Source: Acidicapsa dinghuensis (GTDB lineage: Bacteria; Acidobacteriota; Terriglobia; Terriglobales; Acidobacteriaceae). Taken from it: a DNA stretch of 64,000 nt. The stretch covers positions 1 to 64,000 of the forward strand of contig NZ_JAGSYH010000010.1 of NCBI RefSeq assembly GCF_025685685.1, in the 5' to 3' direction. The translations under genes were made by a program, and so were the position numbers. A model generated the notes under the pieces. It had not been told where the DNA came from, did not search any database, and saw only the letters and a program-made list of their open reading frames with translations. Position 1 is the first letter of the stretch. Every line of letters begins with the position of its first letter. Positions 8,944-17,020 of the stretch are shown one piece after another.

Positions 8944-9537
8944 TTATTGAACCGCACCTAAATTCGCCAAGACGTGTGCATAGGCGTCTTCTTGCGAAGA
9001 AAAGGTGCCAAGCACTTCAAAAGATTCAGCTAGTACTTCGAACGTTCGTGCTTTGAAATAGAAGAAATAATGATGATTTGCGGTGATTCGGCGGGTCGCT
9101 GCGGGATACGGCTCACGCTTATCCCGGATTGAGTTGACTTCTTGACTCCATCCAGAATTCATTACTTCAAAAATGCCATATGGCCTCAGGCCTTTCCCCG
9201 CCAAAGGATGCTCATCTGCATCATCATCGCCAAGAGCTAAAACACGGTAAGCGCCAATACGCCGAAATACGACTAAGGCCAATTGCTTCGATTTAGTTTT
9301 CAAAATGAGGAAACAATTGAAGCAGTCGGCGATTACGAATGGGCAATCTTGGAAACTGTCACGCTCGACAGGAATGTCAATTTCATCCAGGTAAGCTGCT
9401 CCCTCCTCTTTGGCGATTGCTCGCTCCAATTCTAGAATTTCATGTGTCAACCGAAACGTTTCTGGTTCGATGTGACGAGCAATGACAAATTGCTCGTATT
9501 CCAGTTTTTTCGCTGCTAGAGCCTCGCGCAAGTTCAT
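8944..9537 (-). CDS. Hypothetical protein, 197 residues
   Basis: I do not recognise a family. The N-terminal 55 residues are charged and probably helical (KKLEYEQF, HEILELERAIAKEEG). A central hydrophobic stretch (CPFVIADCFNCFLILKTK) follows, then a mixed alpha/beta region ending in HHYFFYFKARTFEVL. No signal peptide or catalytic motif is evident. It stands alone between two REP units, in a stretch of accessory genes, and its base composition is a little more AT-rich than the neighbouring core genes, which suggests horizontal acquisition. Cytoplasmic by default. Confidence 0.6.
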   Translation of the reverse strand: MNLREALAAKKLEYEQFVIARHIEPETFRLTHEILELERAIAKEEGAAYLDEIDIPVERDSFQDCPFVIADCFNCFLILKTKSKQLALVVFRRIGAYRVLALGDDDADEHPLAGKGLRPYGIFEVMNSGWSQEVNSIRDKREPYPAATRRITANHHYFFYFKARTFEVLAESFEVLGTFSSQEDAYAHVLANLGAVQ

Positions 9538-9664
9538 GACTATCCCCTATTCACAAGGCGGCTCAAATGGTCCGCCTGACTCCTCCAAGTGCTTTCGGAC
9601 AGTGTTCCATATTTTGCTGCTGTCAAGGCCATTCACTGGCACGTTAAAGAGCCCTGCTTGAATT

Positions 9665-9734
9665 GGCGGGTGACCCAGATCTCATGTTTTGTTTACCACT
9701 GAGGGTGCCCCAGGTCTCGCTTCTGAGACCTGGG
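9665..9734 (-). repeat. REP-like unit, copy B (inverted, overlaps RAYT 3' end)
   Basis: This is the reverse complement of copies A and C: GGCGGGTGACCCAGATCT at 9665-9682, then the hairpin CCCAGGTCTC / GAGACCTGGG at 9709-9718 and 9725-9734. The hairpin lies inside the coding sequence of the transposase and supplies part of its C-terminus. Confidence 0.85.
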
Positions 9735-10233
9735 TTTCAGCAATGCCTTGTTCTCTGCGCATGGCTGTCCACCAGGATTCTATCTCTACCGTGTCACGGT
9801 CTCCGGTTTGGTAGTGCCGGAAGCTGGACCACTTCCAGTCTTCCGGTTTTTGAACAAGGCCACGAGTGACTGGGTTGCAGTGCATGTACTTGAGTTTCTC
9901 AACGTGTTTCGCGTTCGTGTATACGTTGAAGTCATAGTAGCGTGCCTGCCAGAAGGGCCTTTCCCTGCGCTGGACGGCGACCGAGAGTTTCAAGGCCTGG
10001 ATGGCTTTGGAAAGAAGCGCACGGGTCGGTTCGCTTACAAGAAGATGTACGTGCTCGGGCATGACGACGTATCCGAAGACAAAGAAGCTATAGCGGTTTC
10101 GGATGGTTTCCAGAGATTGTTCGAAGAGATCTCGCGCGCCTTGTGAGTTGAGGTACGCCTGCCGCCTGTAACAACTGAAGGTGATGAAATGGAAGTCACC
10201 TGTCTGCTGATACCGTATAAGCGGGTTGGTCAT
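9682..10233 (-). CDS. REP-associated tyrosine transposase (RAYT)
   Basis: The protein of 183 residues belongs to the Y1/HUH transposase superfamily, REP-associated branch (TnpA_REP). It has the metal-binding HUH motif in VVMPEHVHLLVSE (His61, His63) and the probable catalytic tyrosine in KLKYMHCNPV (Tyr116), followed by the typical EDWKWSSF. These enzymes nick single-stranded DNA at REP hairpins and are thought to spread REPs within a genome. It is flanked by inverted copies of the same REP unit (9665-9734 and 10247-10312); the upstream copy ends only 14 bases from the start codon at the hairpin side. Residues from about 167 onward (QVSEARPGAPS) are encoded by the downstream REP, so the natural C-terminus has been extended or replaced by the repeat. 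Confidence 0.92.
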   Translation of the reverse strand: MTNPLIRYQQTGDFHFITFSCYRRQAYLNSQGARDLFEQSLETIRNRYSFFVFGYVVMPEHVHLLVSEPTRALLSKAIQALKLSVAVQRRERPFWQARYYDFNVYTNAKHVEKLKYMHCNPVTRGLVQKPEDWKWSSFRHYQTGDRDTVEIESWWTAMRREQGIAETQVSEARPGAPSVVNKT

Positions 10234-10246
10234 GCGAGCATCGTAA

Positions 10247-10312
10247 CCCAGGTCTCAGAAGCGAGACCTGGGGCACCCTCGGTGGTACGAATTCAGATCT
10301 GGGCCACCCGCC
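10247..10312 (+). repeat. REP-like unit, copy C (upstream of RAYT)
   Basis: Hairpin CCCAGGTCTC / GAGACCTGGG at 10247-10256 and 10263-10272, then CACCCTCGGTGG and AGATCTGGGCCACCCGCC at 10295-10312. It has the same orientation as copy A and is inverted relative to copy B. Confidence 0.85.
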
Positions 10313-10337
10313 GACCAATTTGATTGAGGACATCCGC

Positions 10338-11006
10338 TCAAGCCGGCGATCTAAAAATGTCAGGGTTTCCAGCCTCTTTACTAAATTCGTCCAACCAGGC
10401 GCAGAAGAGAGTATACGCGGAATGATCGTCGATGCTCCAAAAATTGACTATTTTGAACCAATGACGAAATTGTTCAGAGTGGTTCTTTGTTGCTTCTACC
10501 CACTTCTGAAACTTGATAAAGAGCAACTGCCCTGCATCGAAATCTGATCCCATTTCAACAGTGGCGAAGATGTCTCCCATGAGCATGGAGCAAAATCCTA
10601 GAAAGGTTTGGGAACCGATGTACATTGCGGGACATTTGCGAGCGCCTCTCACCAAGCCCGCAAATCCTTCTTTCTCACCTGAAAATACGTAGACGTCCGG
10701 ACTCTTTGCTTCTTGGGAACGGAGATATTCTTCCAGGAGGTCAAAGTACTTATAGAAGGCAGTCTCTTCTGAGAGAAAGAAAGAGGAAACAATCGAAACA
10801 TCTGCAATCGGTGATGCATAAAGTATCTGAAACCTATCGCAGAGCCATCGATGAAAATCCATTCGGTCAAATGCGGGGGCAAAGCTTCCTTGATCTTCCA
10901 GCCTTCGATGCCGATAGCCACCATAAAAATGCATCCACGCCCGCAACGATATCTCAGGCAAGAGCGACTGAGGCTCTTGCCGAATGATCTTGAACAAGTC
11001 ATTCAT
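10338..11006 (-). CDS. Hypothetical protein with a MYIG motif, 222 residues
   Basis: No family is recognised with confidence. The N-terminal half is rich in aromatic residues (RAWMHFYGGYRHRR). The middle carries ARKCPAMYIGSQTFLGFCSM, a pattern (pro/x-MYIG-x-x-x-hydrophobic) I associate with small uncharacterised proteins of polymorphic or accessory loci. There is no signal peptide or membrane segment. It lies directly beyond REP copy C, in the repeat-rich accessory stretch, with no obvious operon partner. Confidence 0.6.
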   Translation of the reverse strand: MNDLFKIIRQEPQSLLPEISLRAWMHFYGGYRHRRLEDQGSFAPAFDRMDFHRWLCDRFQILYASPIADVSIVSSFFLSEETAFYKYFDLLEEYLRSQEAKSPDVYVFSGEKEGFAGLVRGARKCPAMYIGSQTFLGFCSMLMGDIFATVEMGSDFDAGQLLFIKFQKWVEATKNHSEQFRHWFKIVNFWSIDDHSAYTLFCAWLDEFSKEAGNPDIFRSPA

Positions 11007-11165
11007 GGCGCGGATTCTCTGTTAGATTACGTGTCCATTTCACTGAATTGGAGTGTCTCATGAAGAGGCATGGCGTCGTCTGTTCTCTTACCTGAATAGC
11101 CATTTCAGCTTCAACGTGAGCAACTGGTAAGAGGCGCTTATGTGGAGTTCGCTTGAATTTTCATG

Positions 11166-11199
11166 GAGAAGCAGCTCCCCTTCGGGGATGACAGAAAGA
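11166..11199 (+). repeat. Dispersed repeat around CCCCTTCGGGG, copy 1
   Basis: GAGAAGCAG, then the hairpin TCCCCTTCGGGGA, then TGACAG, is shared with 12835-12863. The element is short, AG-rich after the hairpin, and sits between genes in both places. Confidence 0.6.
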
Positions 11200-11224
11200 A
11201 AGCAAGTGCAAAAGCAAAGGCACA

Positions 11225-11258
11225 AAGCAGATTCTTCGCTTCGCTCAGAATGACAACT
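11225..11258 (-). repeat. SERSEES-type dispersed repeat
   Basis: The minus strand reads GTCATTCTGAGCGAAGCGAA (about 11237-11256) and would translate as CHSERSEES, the well-known spurious peptide of an intergenic repeat found in many bacterial genomes including Acidobacteriota. One copy is visible here. Confidence 0.55.
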
Positions 11259-11322
11259 TAACTGGATGGTTCGCCCCGGACTATGGCTCATACGGAAAAC
11301 CAGCCTCTTACAATCGACAAAC

Positions 11323-12648
11323 TCAGGCTGTGCGGGTTTGACGTTCTTGAGCGTGGAGGGCGAGGCCGCGGGCTACTGAGGTGAATTCGTTGCCGCTGCG
11401 GACTTTGGTTTTGGTGAAGCGGCGCTCGAAGATGCTGCGGACTGCGGGGACGAAGGATGTGCCGCCGGTCAGGAAGACTCGGTCTACTTCTTTGGGGTCG
11501 ATGCCGGTTTGCTGGAAGAGAGAGTCGATGCAGGTCTCGATAGCGGCGAGGTCTTCGGCGATCCAGCTTTCGAATTCAGTGCGGGTGACTTGCTGACGCA
11601 GTTCGAGTGTGCCATCGATGAAGCGGAACTCGGCACTATCAGAAGATGAAAGCTCGTACTTAAGGCGCTGTACGGCTTGATGAAGCTGGAAGCCGAGGTC
11701 TTCCTCAACGAGAGTGATGAGGGCCTCGATCTTGTCTGGCTCGACGGCACGGGCGTGGGCGCTTTTGAGGATTTCGGTGACGTTGCGGGTGCGCAGGAAC
11801 GAGAGATAGTGCCAACGCTCGAGGTTGGTGTAGATCCATGCGGGAACTGCGGGGAGATGTTTGCTTGCGGGGCGCTGGAGCGAGTTAGACCCGAGAGCGG
11901 GTGAGACGAGATGGCGGACGATGCGGGCGTCGAAGGTGTCTCCGGCGAGGCCGAGGCCACTGTTGCCGAGGAGGTCTTGTGGGCTGCGGCCACGGCGGCG
12001 GATGTTGGGGCCGACGCGCAAGAGGGAAAAGTCGCTGGTGCCTCCACCGAAGTCGCCGATGAGGATGAGTTCGTCGCGGTCGAGTGTGGCTTCGTAGGCG
12101 TAGGCTGCGGCTTCGGGCTCCATGACGAAGTGGACTTGTTCGAAGCCGGCGAGGGTAAAGGCCTGCTGGAGACGTGACTGGGCGAAGGTGTCGTCGGCTT
12201 CGGTCTCTGCGCCGACGAAGCGAACGGGACGGCCTACGGTGGCGTGGCGGATTTCTGTTTTGAAATGGCGTTCGGCTTCGAGACGCAGGTCGGTGAGGAT
12301 GCGAGCGATGAGGTCTTCAAAGCGGAAGGGGCGGCCGAGGATTTCGGTGCTGGTTAGGTTGCTTGCGCTGAGGTAGCTCTTGAGGGACTGAATGAGGCGG
12401 CCTTTTTTCTCGGCGTCGAGGTAGTGTTCGATGGCGGATGGGCCGGTGTGGGTGGTGAGGCGGAGATGGCCGGCGTGGCGCGTGCGGTCCATGTAGAGGA
12501 CGGAGCGGAAGGATTCGGTTGTGCCGGTGCGGGAGGGGAATTGGACGAGGTCGATGGAGCCGTTGGTGGAGGCTCGGGCGATGGAGCTGTTGGTGGTGCC
12601 GAAGTCGATTCCGATGCCTGGGGTGGGGGAAGGATGCGGTTGACGCAT
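11323..12648 (-). CDS. Hsp70-family protein, YegD-like
   Basis: A protein of 441 residues with the actin-like ATPase signatures of Hsp70: phosphate 1 GIGIDFGTTNSSIA near residues 11-24, phosphate 2 GDFGGGTSDFSLL in the middle and the adenosine motif FLTGGTSFVPAVR near the C-terminus. It lacks the substrate-binding beta domain and lid of DnaK. The length fits the E. coli YegD group (about 450 residues), annotated as putative chaperones of unknown client. A stretch of about 80 residues between the second phosphate and adenosine motifs is enlarged compared with actin. No J-protein or nucleotide exchange factor is adjacent; it stands alone. Confidence 0.85.
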   Translation of the reverse strand: MRQPHPSPTPGIGIDFGTTNSSIARASTNGSIDLVQFPSRTGTTESFRSVLYMDRTRHAGHLRLTTHTGPSAIEHYLDAEKKGRLIQSLKSYLSASNLTSTEILGRPFRFEDLIARILTDLRLEAERHFKTEIRHATVGRPVRFVGAETEADDTFAQSRLQQAFTLAGFEQVHFVMEPEAAAYAYEATLDRDELILIGDFGGGTSDFSLLRVGPNIRRRGRSPQDLLGNSGLGLAGDTFDARIVRHLVSPALGSNSLQRPASKHLPAVPAWIYTNLERWHYLSFLRTRNVTEILKSAHARAVEPDKIEALITLVEEDLGFQLHQAVQRLKYELSSSDSAEFRFIDGTLELRQQVTRTEFESWIAEDLAAIETCIDSLFQQTGIDPKEVDRVFLTGGTSFVPAVRSIFERRFTKTKVRSGNEFTSVARGLALHAQERQTRTA

Positions 12649-12783
12649 CTGGTTATTTTCTCAGGTGAGAGTGACCCAGGGCGTCGCGTCTGACGTTCGT
12701 CAGGCAGGCTTTGCCTTCGGTTGGTATGAGATGCGCCTTTGGCGCATGTTTGCGGGTTTTTCACGGCGTAGGCTTTGGTGGTA

Positions 12784-12815
12784 CCCAGGTCTCAAAATCG
12801 AGACCTGGGGCACCC
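12784..12815 (+). repeat. REP-like hairpin, copy D (solo)
   Basis: Stem CCCAGGTCTC / GAGACCTGGG (12784-12793 and 12800-12809) followed by GGCACCC, as in copies A and C, but the second block with AGATCTGGG is missing. A different small palindrome, TGCGCCTTTGGCGCA, lies upstream at about 12732-12746. Confidence 0.8.
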
Positions 12816-12834
12816 AAATGATGGTAGGGCGAGT

Positions 12835-12863
12835 GAGAAGCAGATCCCCTTCGGGGATGACAG
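12835..12863 (+). repeat. Dispersed repeat around CCCCTTCGGGG, copy 2
   Basis: The same GAGAAGCAG, hairpin and GATGACAG sequence as at 11166-11199, followed here by an A-rich tail (AAAAAACAAAAAC). Confidence 0.6.
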
Positions 12864-12908
12864 CAAAAAACAAAAACAAAACGAAAGCCAATCTCGAAGC
12901 GATTTGTA

Positions 12909-15900
12909 TCAGGGGTTGAGGAGGCCGAAGACGGCTACGCCGGTGGGGGTGCCGACGTAGACTTTGCCGTTCACGATCATGGGTGTGATGTACTTGTTGC
13001 CGTTGCCGAAGCTGTCGCGTCCGTCTGCGGCCTGGTTGCTGTTGTAGAGCTCGTGGGCGAGGTTGGAGGCGTCGAAGGCGTGGAGCACGGCTGCTGCATT
13101 GCCGCCGGATTCGAGAGCCCAGACGATGCCGTTTTGCGTGCCGTTGGCAGAGACGCTGGGGGTGGCTCCCGGATAGGCGAAGGTGTTGGCGGAGTTGCTT
13201 GAGGATTGAGAAGCCAGCCGCGCGTTGGTCATGGGGATGGCTCGAAGGACGTCTCCGGCTGCGCCATAGTAGAGGGTTCCGTTGAAGAACGCGGGAGTAG
13301 AAAAGACGCCGGTGGCAAGAATGCCGTTGGCGAATTGATAGAGATACGTGTTTGAGTTGGCTCCGTTGACGAATTTGCCCATGTTGTCGCGATCGGCAAC
13401 GTAGATGTTGGCGTCTTTGCCTGCTCCGACGATGAGATGACGGGTGTTGCCGGAGGCGTCGGTCTGGTCTGGCAGAAGGATTTCGCCACCTGAGCCAAAG
13501 TCGGTGTCGTTAACGGATTCATTGATGGTGTTGTAGGGTTCGAAGTAGTCCGTGACTGCGAGTGAGCCGCTGGTGGAGATTTTGAGGATGCCGTTGCCGT
13601 AGTCGCCCTGCGAGGGGAAGCCATTGCTGTTAAGCGTGGTATCGAAGGTGCCATTGGCGTCGAGGAAGTAGATGTTGCCACTCGAATCGGCAGCGGGACC
13701 GCCGCCGCTCATCCAGATGGAGCCCTCGGCGCCGTTGGGTGTGATGTTGAGCAGTTTGGTCTGCTGGAGCGTGGATTCGCTGTAGCCGATGATCCATCCG
13801 GTGTATGGAGGGTCGTCGCAGTGAGATGTCCAGGTGGTGTAGACGGTGCCGTTGAGCAGGAGCAGGGAGGCACGCTCGGCGTACTGGCTGGGTGCAAAGA
13901 CGACGTAGCCGTTGGAGGAGCCGTCTCCGATGCCTGGGTAGCTGGCGGTGATCTCGGTGGGACTGCCCGCAATTTCAGCGCCGGTGGTGAGGTCGAGCGC
14001 GTGGATGCGATGGTGGTAGTTGCCACTGGAATCTTTGGTCATGCCGACGACGAAGATGGTTCCGTGAGCGCCCTGGTTGCGATCGATGACGGGCGTGGAA
14101 GTGATGCCGATTTGTGGCGAGATCTGGCCGCAGTTGCGATCGTCGCTGGTGGTTTCATTGGCGCCGATGACGGAGGTCTGCCAGATTTGCGCGCCGATGT
14201 CGGCGTCGAAGGCGTAGACGCTGTCGTTTTCAGTGACGACGTAGAGGACGTTGCGCGTGTGACCGCCGGCATTGATCTGGGAGAGGTAGAGTGGTTCGCC
14301 ATCGACGCGACCGTCGACGGAGAGGAAGTTGATTTCGCCGAATTGGGTGGAGTTGACGTTGGCGAGCGTGAGGGTGGTTTCCTGGGAGTTCAAACCGTCA
14401 CGGGAGTTGTCATAGTGGTAGGTGGTGACGTCGATTCCGCTAGAGGTGGTGGATACGGGAACCACGGTGAGCGCCACGGTTGCGGAATGCCTGAGGGTGC
14501 CGGATGTGCCGGTGAAGGTGATGGTGGCGGTGGATGCTGGAGCGGTGCCTGCAGCGGCGAGGGTAGTGCTTTGCGCGACGCCTGGAGTGAGCGTGAGAGT
14601 GGAGGGGCTGGCGGTTACTCCGCTGGGCAGGCCGGTGATGGAGACGGCGACATTGCCGGTGAAGGAGTTAAGAGCTGAGGCGGTGAGCTGAACTTTAGAA
14701 CCTGACTGGCCGGCTGTGATTGTGAGGGATGTGGGCGAGGCTGAGAGGGAGAAGTCCGGCGCTGGAGCGACGGTGAGACTGAGGGTGGTGGAGTGGGTCA
14801 GTGTTTCTGAGGTGGCTGTGACGGTGATGGTAGAAGAGCCTGGGGTGGCGGAGGATGAAGCGGTGAAGGTGACGCTCTGCGGCGTGCCGGGTGTGAGAGT
14901 GAGCGATGAGGGGCTGGCGGTTACGCCGGATGGTAGGCCCGAGAAGGTTACGGTGACTGGACTGCTGAATCCATTTTGTGCGGTTGATGAGAACTGGATT
15001 GCTGTGCCGGTCTGGCCCGGAGCGAGGCTGAGGGATGTGGGTGACGCAGAGAAGGCGAAGTTTGGCGCAGCAGCGACGGTGAGGTTAAGAGTGGCGGCGT
15101 GCGCGAGGCTGCCGGAGGTTGCGGTGAAGACGAGTTGATACGTTCCTGGGGTGGTGGTGCTGCCGGCAGCAATGGTGACGGATTGCGGAGTGCCAGGTGT
15201 GAGGGTGGATATAGCGGGGGTTACGGTGACGCCGGTGGGAGCGCCAGCTACGGAAACAGCGATGGAGCCGGTGAAGGAGTTCAATGCCGTGGCGGAAAGC
15301 TTGATGGTTGAGCCGGATTGTCCGGCGGTCAACGAAAGCGAAGTTGGTGAGAGCGAGAAGGAGAAATCGGGTGTGGCAGCAGAGGCGACATTGAGGCTGA
15401 GAGCGGTTGTGTGTGTGAGCGTGCCGGAGGTTCCGATGAGAACGATTTGCGCTGTGCCTGCGGCTGCTGTGGAGGCTGCGGTGAATGTGATGTTCTGCGC
15501 TGCGCCGGGGGTGAGAGTCAGAGATGACGGCGAGGCGGTAACGCCTGCGGGAAGTCCAGAGAAAGAGACCGTGACGGAGCCGGTAAAGGAGTTGAGCGCT
15601 GTGGCCAGGACGCTTATGGAAGAGCCGGTCTGACCGGCGGTGAGGTTGAGAGAAGCCGGTGAGGCTGAGAGCGAGAAATCTGGTGCGGGAGGGGCGGCAG
15701 CGACGGTAAGGCTGACGGTGGTGGAGTGTGTTAGTGCGCCGGATGTGCCGGTGAACGTGATCGTCGCGGTGCCGGCGGTTGCTGTCGAGGCAGCGGTGAA
15801 GGTGATGCTCTGAGCTGTGCCGGGGATGAGTGTCAGAGACGAGGGCGAGGCAGTTACGCCTGAGGGAAGTCCAGAGATGGAGACGTTGACTGAGCCTGTG

Positions 15901-16784
15901 AAGGCATTCAGCGCGTTAGCCAGAACACTGATCTGTGAGCCGGATTGACCAGCGGTGAGCTTCAACGAAGTTGGAGAAGCAGAGAGCGAGAAGTCGGGTG
16001 CGGGAGGCGGCTCGGAGATATTGGCAGTGATGGTGGCCGAATGCGTGAGCGCGCCTGAGGTCCCGGTGAAGGTGATCTTGGTGGAGCTGGCGGCTGCAGT
16101 GGATGCGGCGGTGAGCGTGATGCTTTGAGCTGCGCCGGGGGTGAGAGTCAGCGATGAGGGCGAGGCGGTTACGCCTGCGGGAAGTCCTGACAGCGCGACA
16201 TTAACGGAACCGGTGAAGGAGTTGAGGGCGGTAGCCAGAACGCTTACCTGCGAGCCTGATTGACCGGCGGTGAGGCTTAGTGAAGATGGCGATACGGAGA
16301 GCGCGAAATCGGGAGATGGGGGTTGCGTCGCCGAAGAGATGGTTGCCGCCACGGTGGTGCTATGGCTGATGCTTCCTGCGTTCGCTGTGAAAGTCACAGA
16401 AGCGGTACCGGAGGCAGCTGTGGTGGAGGCGGAGAAAGTGATGTTCTTTGCTACACCGGGGGCGAGTGTGAAGCTTGCCGGCTGCACGGTTACGCCTTCG
16501 GGAAGTCCGGTGATGGAGGCATCGACGGATTGCTGGAATCCATTGGAGGCGATGGCTGTGACGCTGATGGTTTGGGTGGATCCGTTGGCTACAAGGGCGA
16601 TAGTTGTAGGCGATACGGATATGGAGAAGTCTGGAGTCGCGGCGGGAAGATGAAAGCCGTTGTCGCAAGCCGAGAGCGTGATGAGCGCGAAGAGAGAAAG
16701 GAGCAGAGCCGGGATGGAACGTAATTTCAAAAAGGGCCAGCGGGCTGCGAATGAGTTCGATTGGTATGTTTGCAGGGCTTCCAT
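12909..16784 (-). CDS. Large lipoprotein: seven Ig-like repeats and a C-terminal beta-propeller
   Basis: The protein of about 1291 residues starts with a lipoprotein signal peptide (LLSLFALITLSAC, lipobox LSAC), so it should be anchored in an outer-envelope membrane. Seven tandem modules of roughly 95-100 residues follow, each opening PDFSLSxSPxSLxLTAGQSG and containing GLPxGVTASPSSLTLTPG; they resemble bacterial Ig-like/NPCBM-associated modules of acidobacterial surface proteins. The C-terminal 420 residues (from TTYHYDNSRDGLNSQETTLT) form a quinoprotein-like propeller (RNVLYVVTENDSVYAFDADI). The ATG at 16784 was chosen because it puts the signal peptide close to the N-terminus; the open frame continues to a TTG at 16817. 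No enzymatic residues were identified; binding or adhesion is an inference. A separate gene follows no closer than 260 bases. Confidence 0.82.
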   Translation of the reverse strand: MEALQTYQSNSFAARWPFLKLRSIPALLLSLFALITLSACDNGFHLPAATPDFSISVSPTTIALVANGSTQTISVTAIASNGFQQSVDASITGLPEGVTVQPASFTLAPGVAKNITFSASTTAASGTASVTFTANAGSISHSTTVAATISSATQPPSPDFALSVSPSSLSLTAGQSGSQVSVLATALNSFTGSVNVALSGLPAGVTASPSSLTLTPGAAQSITLTAASTAAASSTKITFTGTSGALTHSATITANISEPPPAPDFSLSASPTSLKLTAGQSGSQISVLANALNAFTGSVNVSISGLPSGVTASPSSLTLIPGTAQSITFTAASTATAGTATITFTGTSGALTHSTTVSLTVAAAPPAPDFSLSASPASLNLTAGQTGSSISVLATALNSFTGSVTVSFSGLPAGVTASPSSLTLTPGAAQNITFTAASTAAAGTAQIVLIGTSGTLTHTTALSLNVASAATPDFSFSLSPTSLSLTAGQSGSTIKLSATALNSFTGSIAVSVAGAPTGVTVTPAISTLTPGTPQSVTIAAGSTTTPGTYQLVFTATSGSLAHAATLNLTVAAAPNFAFSASPTSLSLAPGQTGTAIQFSSTAQNGFSSPVTVTFSGLPSGVTASPSSLTLTPGTPQSVTFTASSSATPGSSTITVTATSETLTHSTTLSLTVAPAPDFSLSASPTSLTITAGQSGSKVQLTASALNSFTGNVAVSITGLPSGVTASPSTLTLTPGVAQSTTLAAAGTAPASTATITFTGTSGTLRHSATVALTVVPVSTTSSGIDVTTYHYDNSRDGLNSQETTLTLANVNSTQFGEINFLSVDGRVDGEPLYLSQINAGGHTRNVLYVVTENDSVYAFDADIGAQIWQTSVIGANETTSDDRNCGQISPQIGITSTPVIDRNQGAHGTIFVVGMTKDSSGNYHHRIHALDLTTGAEIAGSPTEITASYPGIGDGSSNGYVVFAPSQYAERASLLLLNGTVYTTWTSHCDDPPYTGWIIGYSESTLQQTKLLNITPNGAEGSIWMSGGGPAADSSGNIYFLDANGTFDTTLNSNGFPSQGDYGNGILKISTSGSLAVTDYFEPYNTINESVNDTDFGSGGEILLPDQTDASGNTRHLIVGAGKDANIYVADRDNMGKFVNGANSNTYLYQFANGILATGVFSTPAFFNGTLYYGAAGDVLRAIPMTNARLASQSSSNSANTFAYPGATPSVSANGTQNGIVWALESGGNAAAVLHAFDASNLAHELYNSNQAADGRDSFGNGNKYITPMIVNGKVYVGTPTGVAVFGLLNP
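14440..16640 (-). repeat. Seven tandem Ig-like modules inside the lipoprotein gene
   Basis: Each unit is about 290-300 bases and begins with codons for P(D/N)F. Units 2-5 are more alike than unit 1 (SISVSPTTIALVANG) or unit 6 (AFSASPTSLSLAPG), as expected from internal duplication and gene conversion. Confidence 0.8.
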
Positions 16785-16973
16785 TCGTGAGGGGTAACTC
16801 CAGAGAAATGGGATCAAATTGAGGAGGAATGCAATCAGATCATGATTTCATGGAGATGGGGCAGCCGATAAATTGTCAGTGGTACCCAAAGCATGGATTA
16901 CTTTATCGCATAATCGATGCTTTGCGTTGAGCACATTGCGTAAGTTATTTCAATAGAGTTGATGGTAACAATG

Positions 16974-17006
16974 AAAAAGCCCGATGCGCAGACATCGGGC
17001 TTTTTC
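16974..17006 (-). terminator. Intrinsic terminator after the YVTN-phosphoesterase gene
   Basis: Stem GCCCGATG / CATCGGGC with A5 on one side and T5 on the other and a 6-base loop. It lies 15 bases downstream of the stop at 17021 on the minus strand. Confidence 0.85.
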
Positions 17007-17020
17007 GGTTTCAGAGCCAG

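Larger units (their letters stand above)
11007..11322. other. Repeat-bearing intergenic region without a gene
   Basis: The only long frames translate dispersed repeats (for example CHSERSEES on the minus strand) and are not credible genes. See the repeat entries at 11166-11199 and 11225-11258. Confidence 0.6.

Noticed and set aside
11088..11291. Minus-strand frame containing CHSERSEES
   Set aside because: Known spurious translation of a dispersed repeat.
13821..14678. 285-codon plus-strand frame opposite the Ig-repeat lipoprotein
   Set aside because: Low-complexity Gly/Val/Asp translation created by GC-rich codon bias of the real gene on the other strand.
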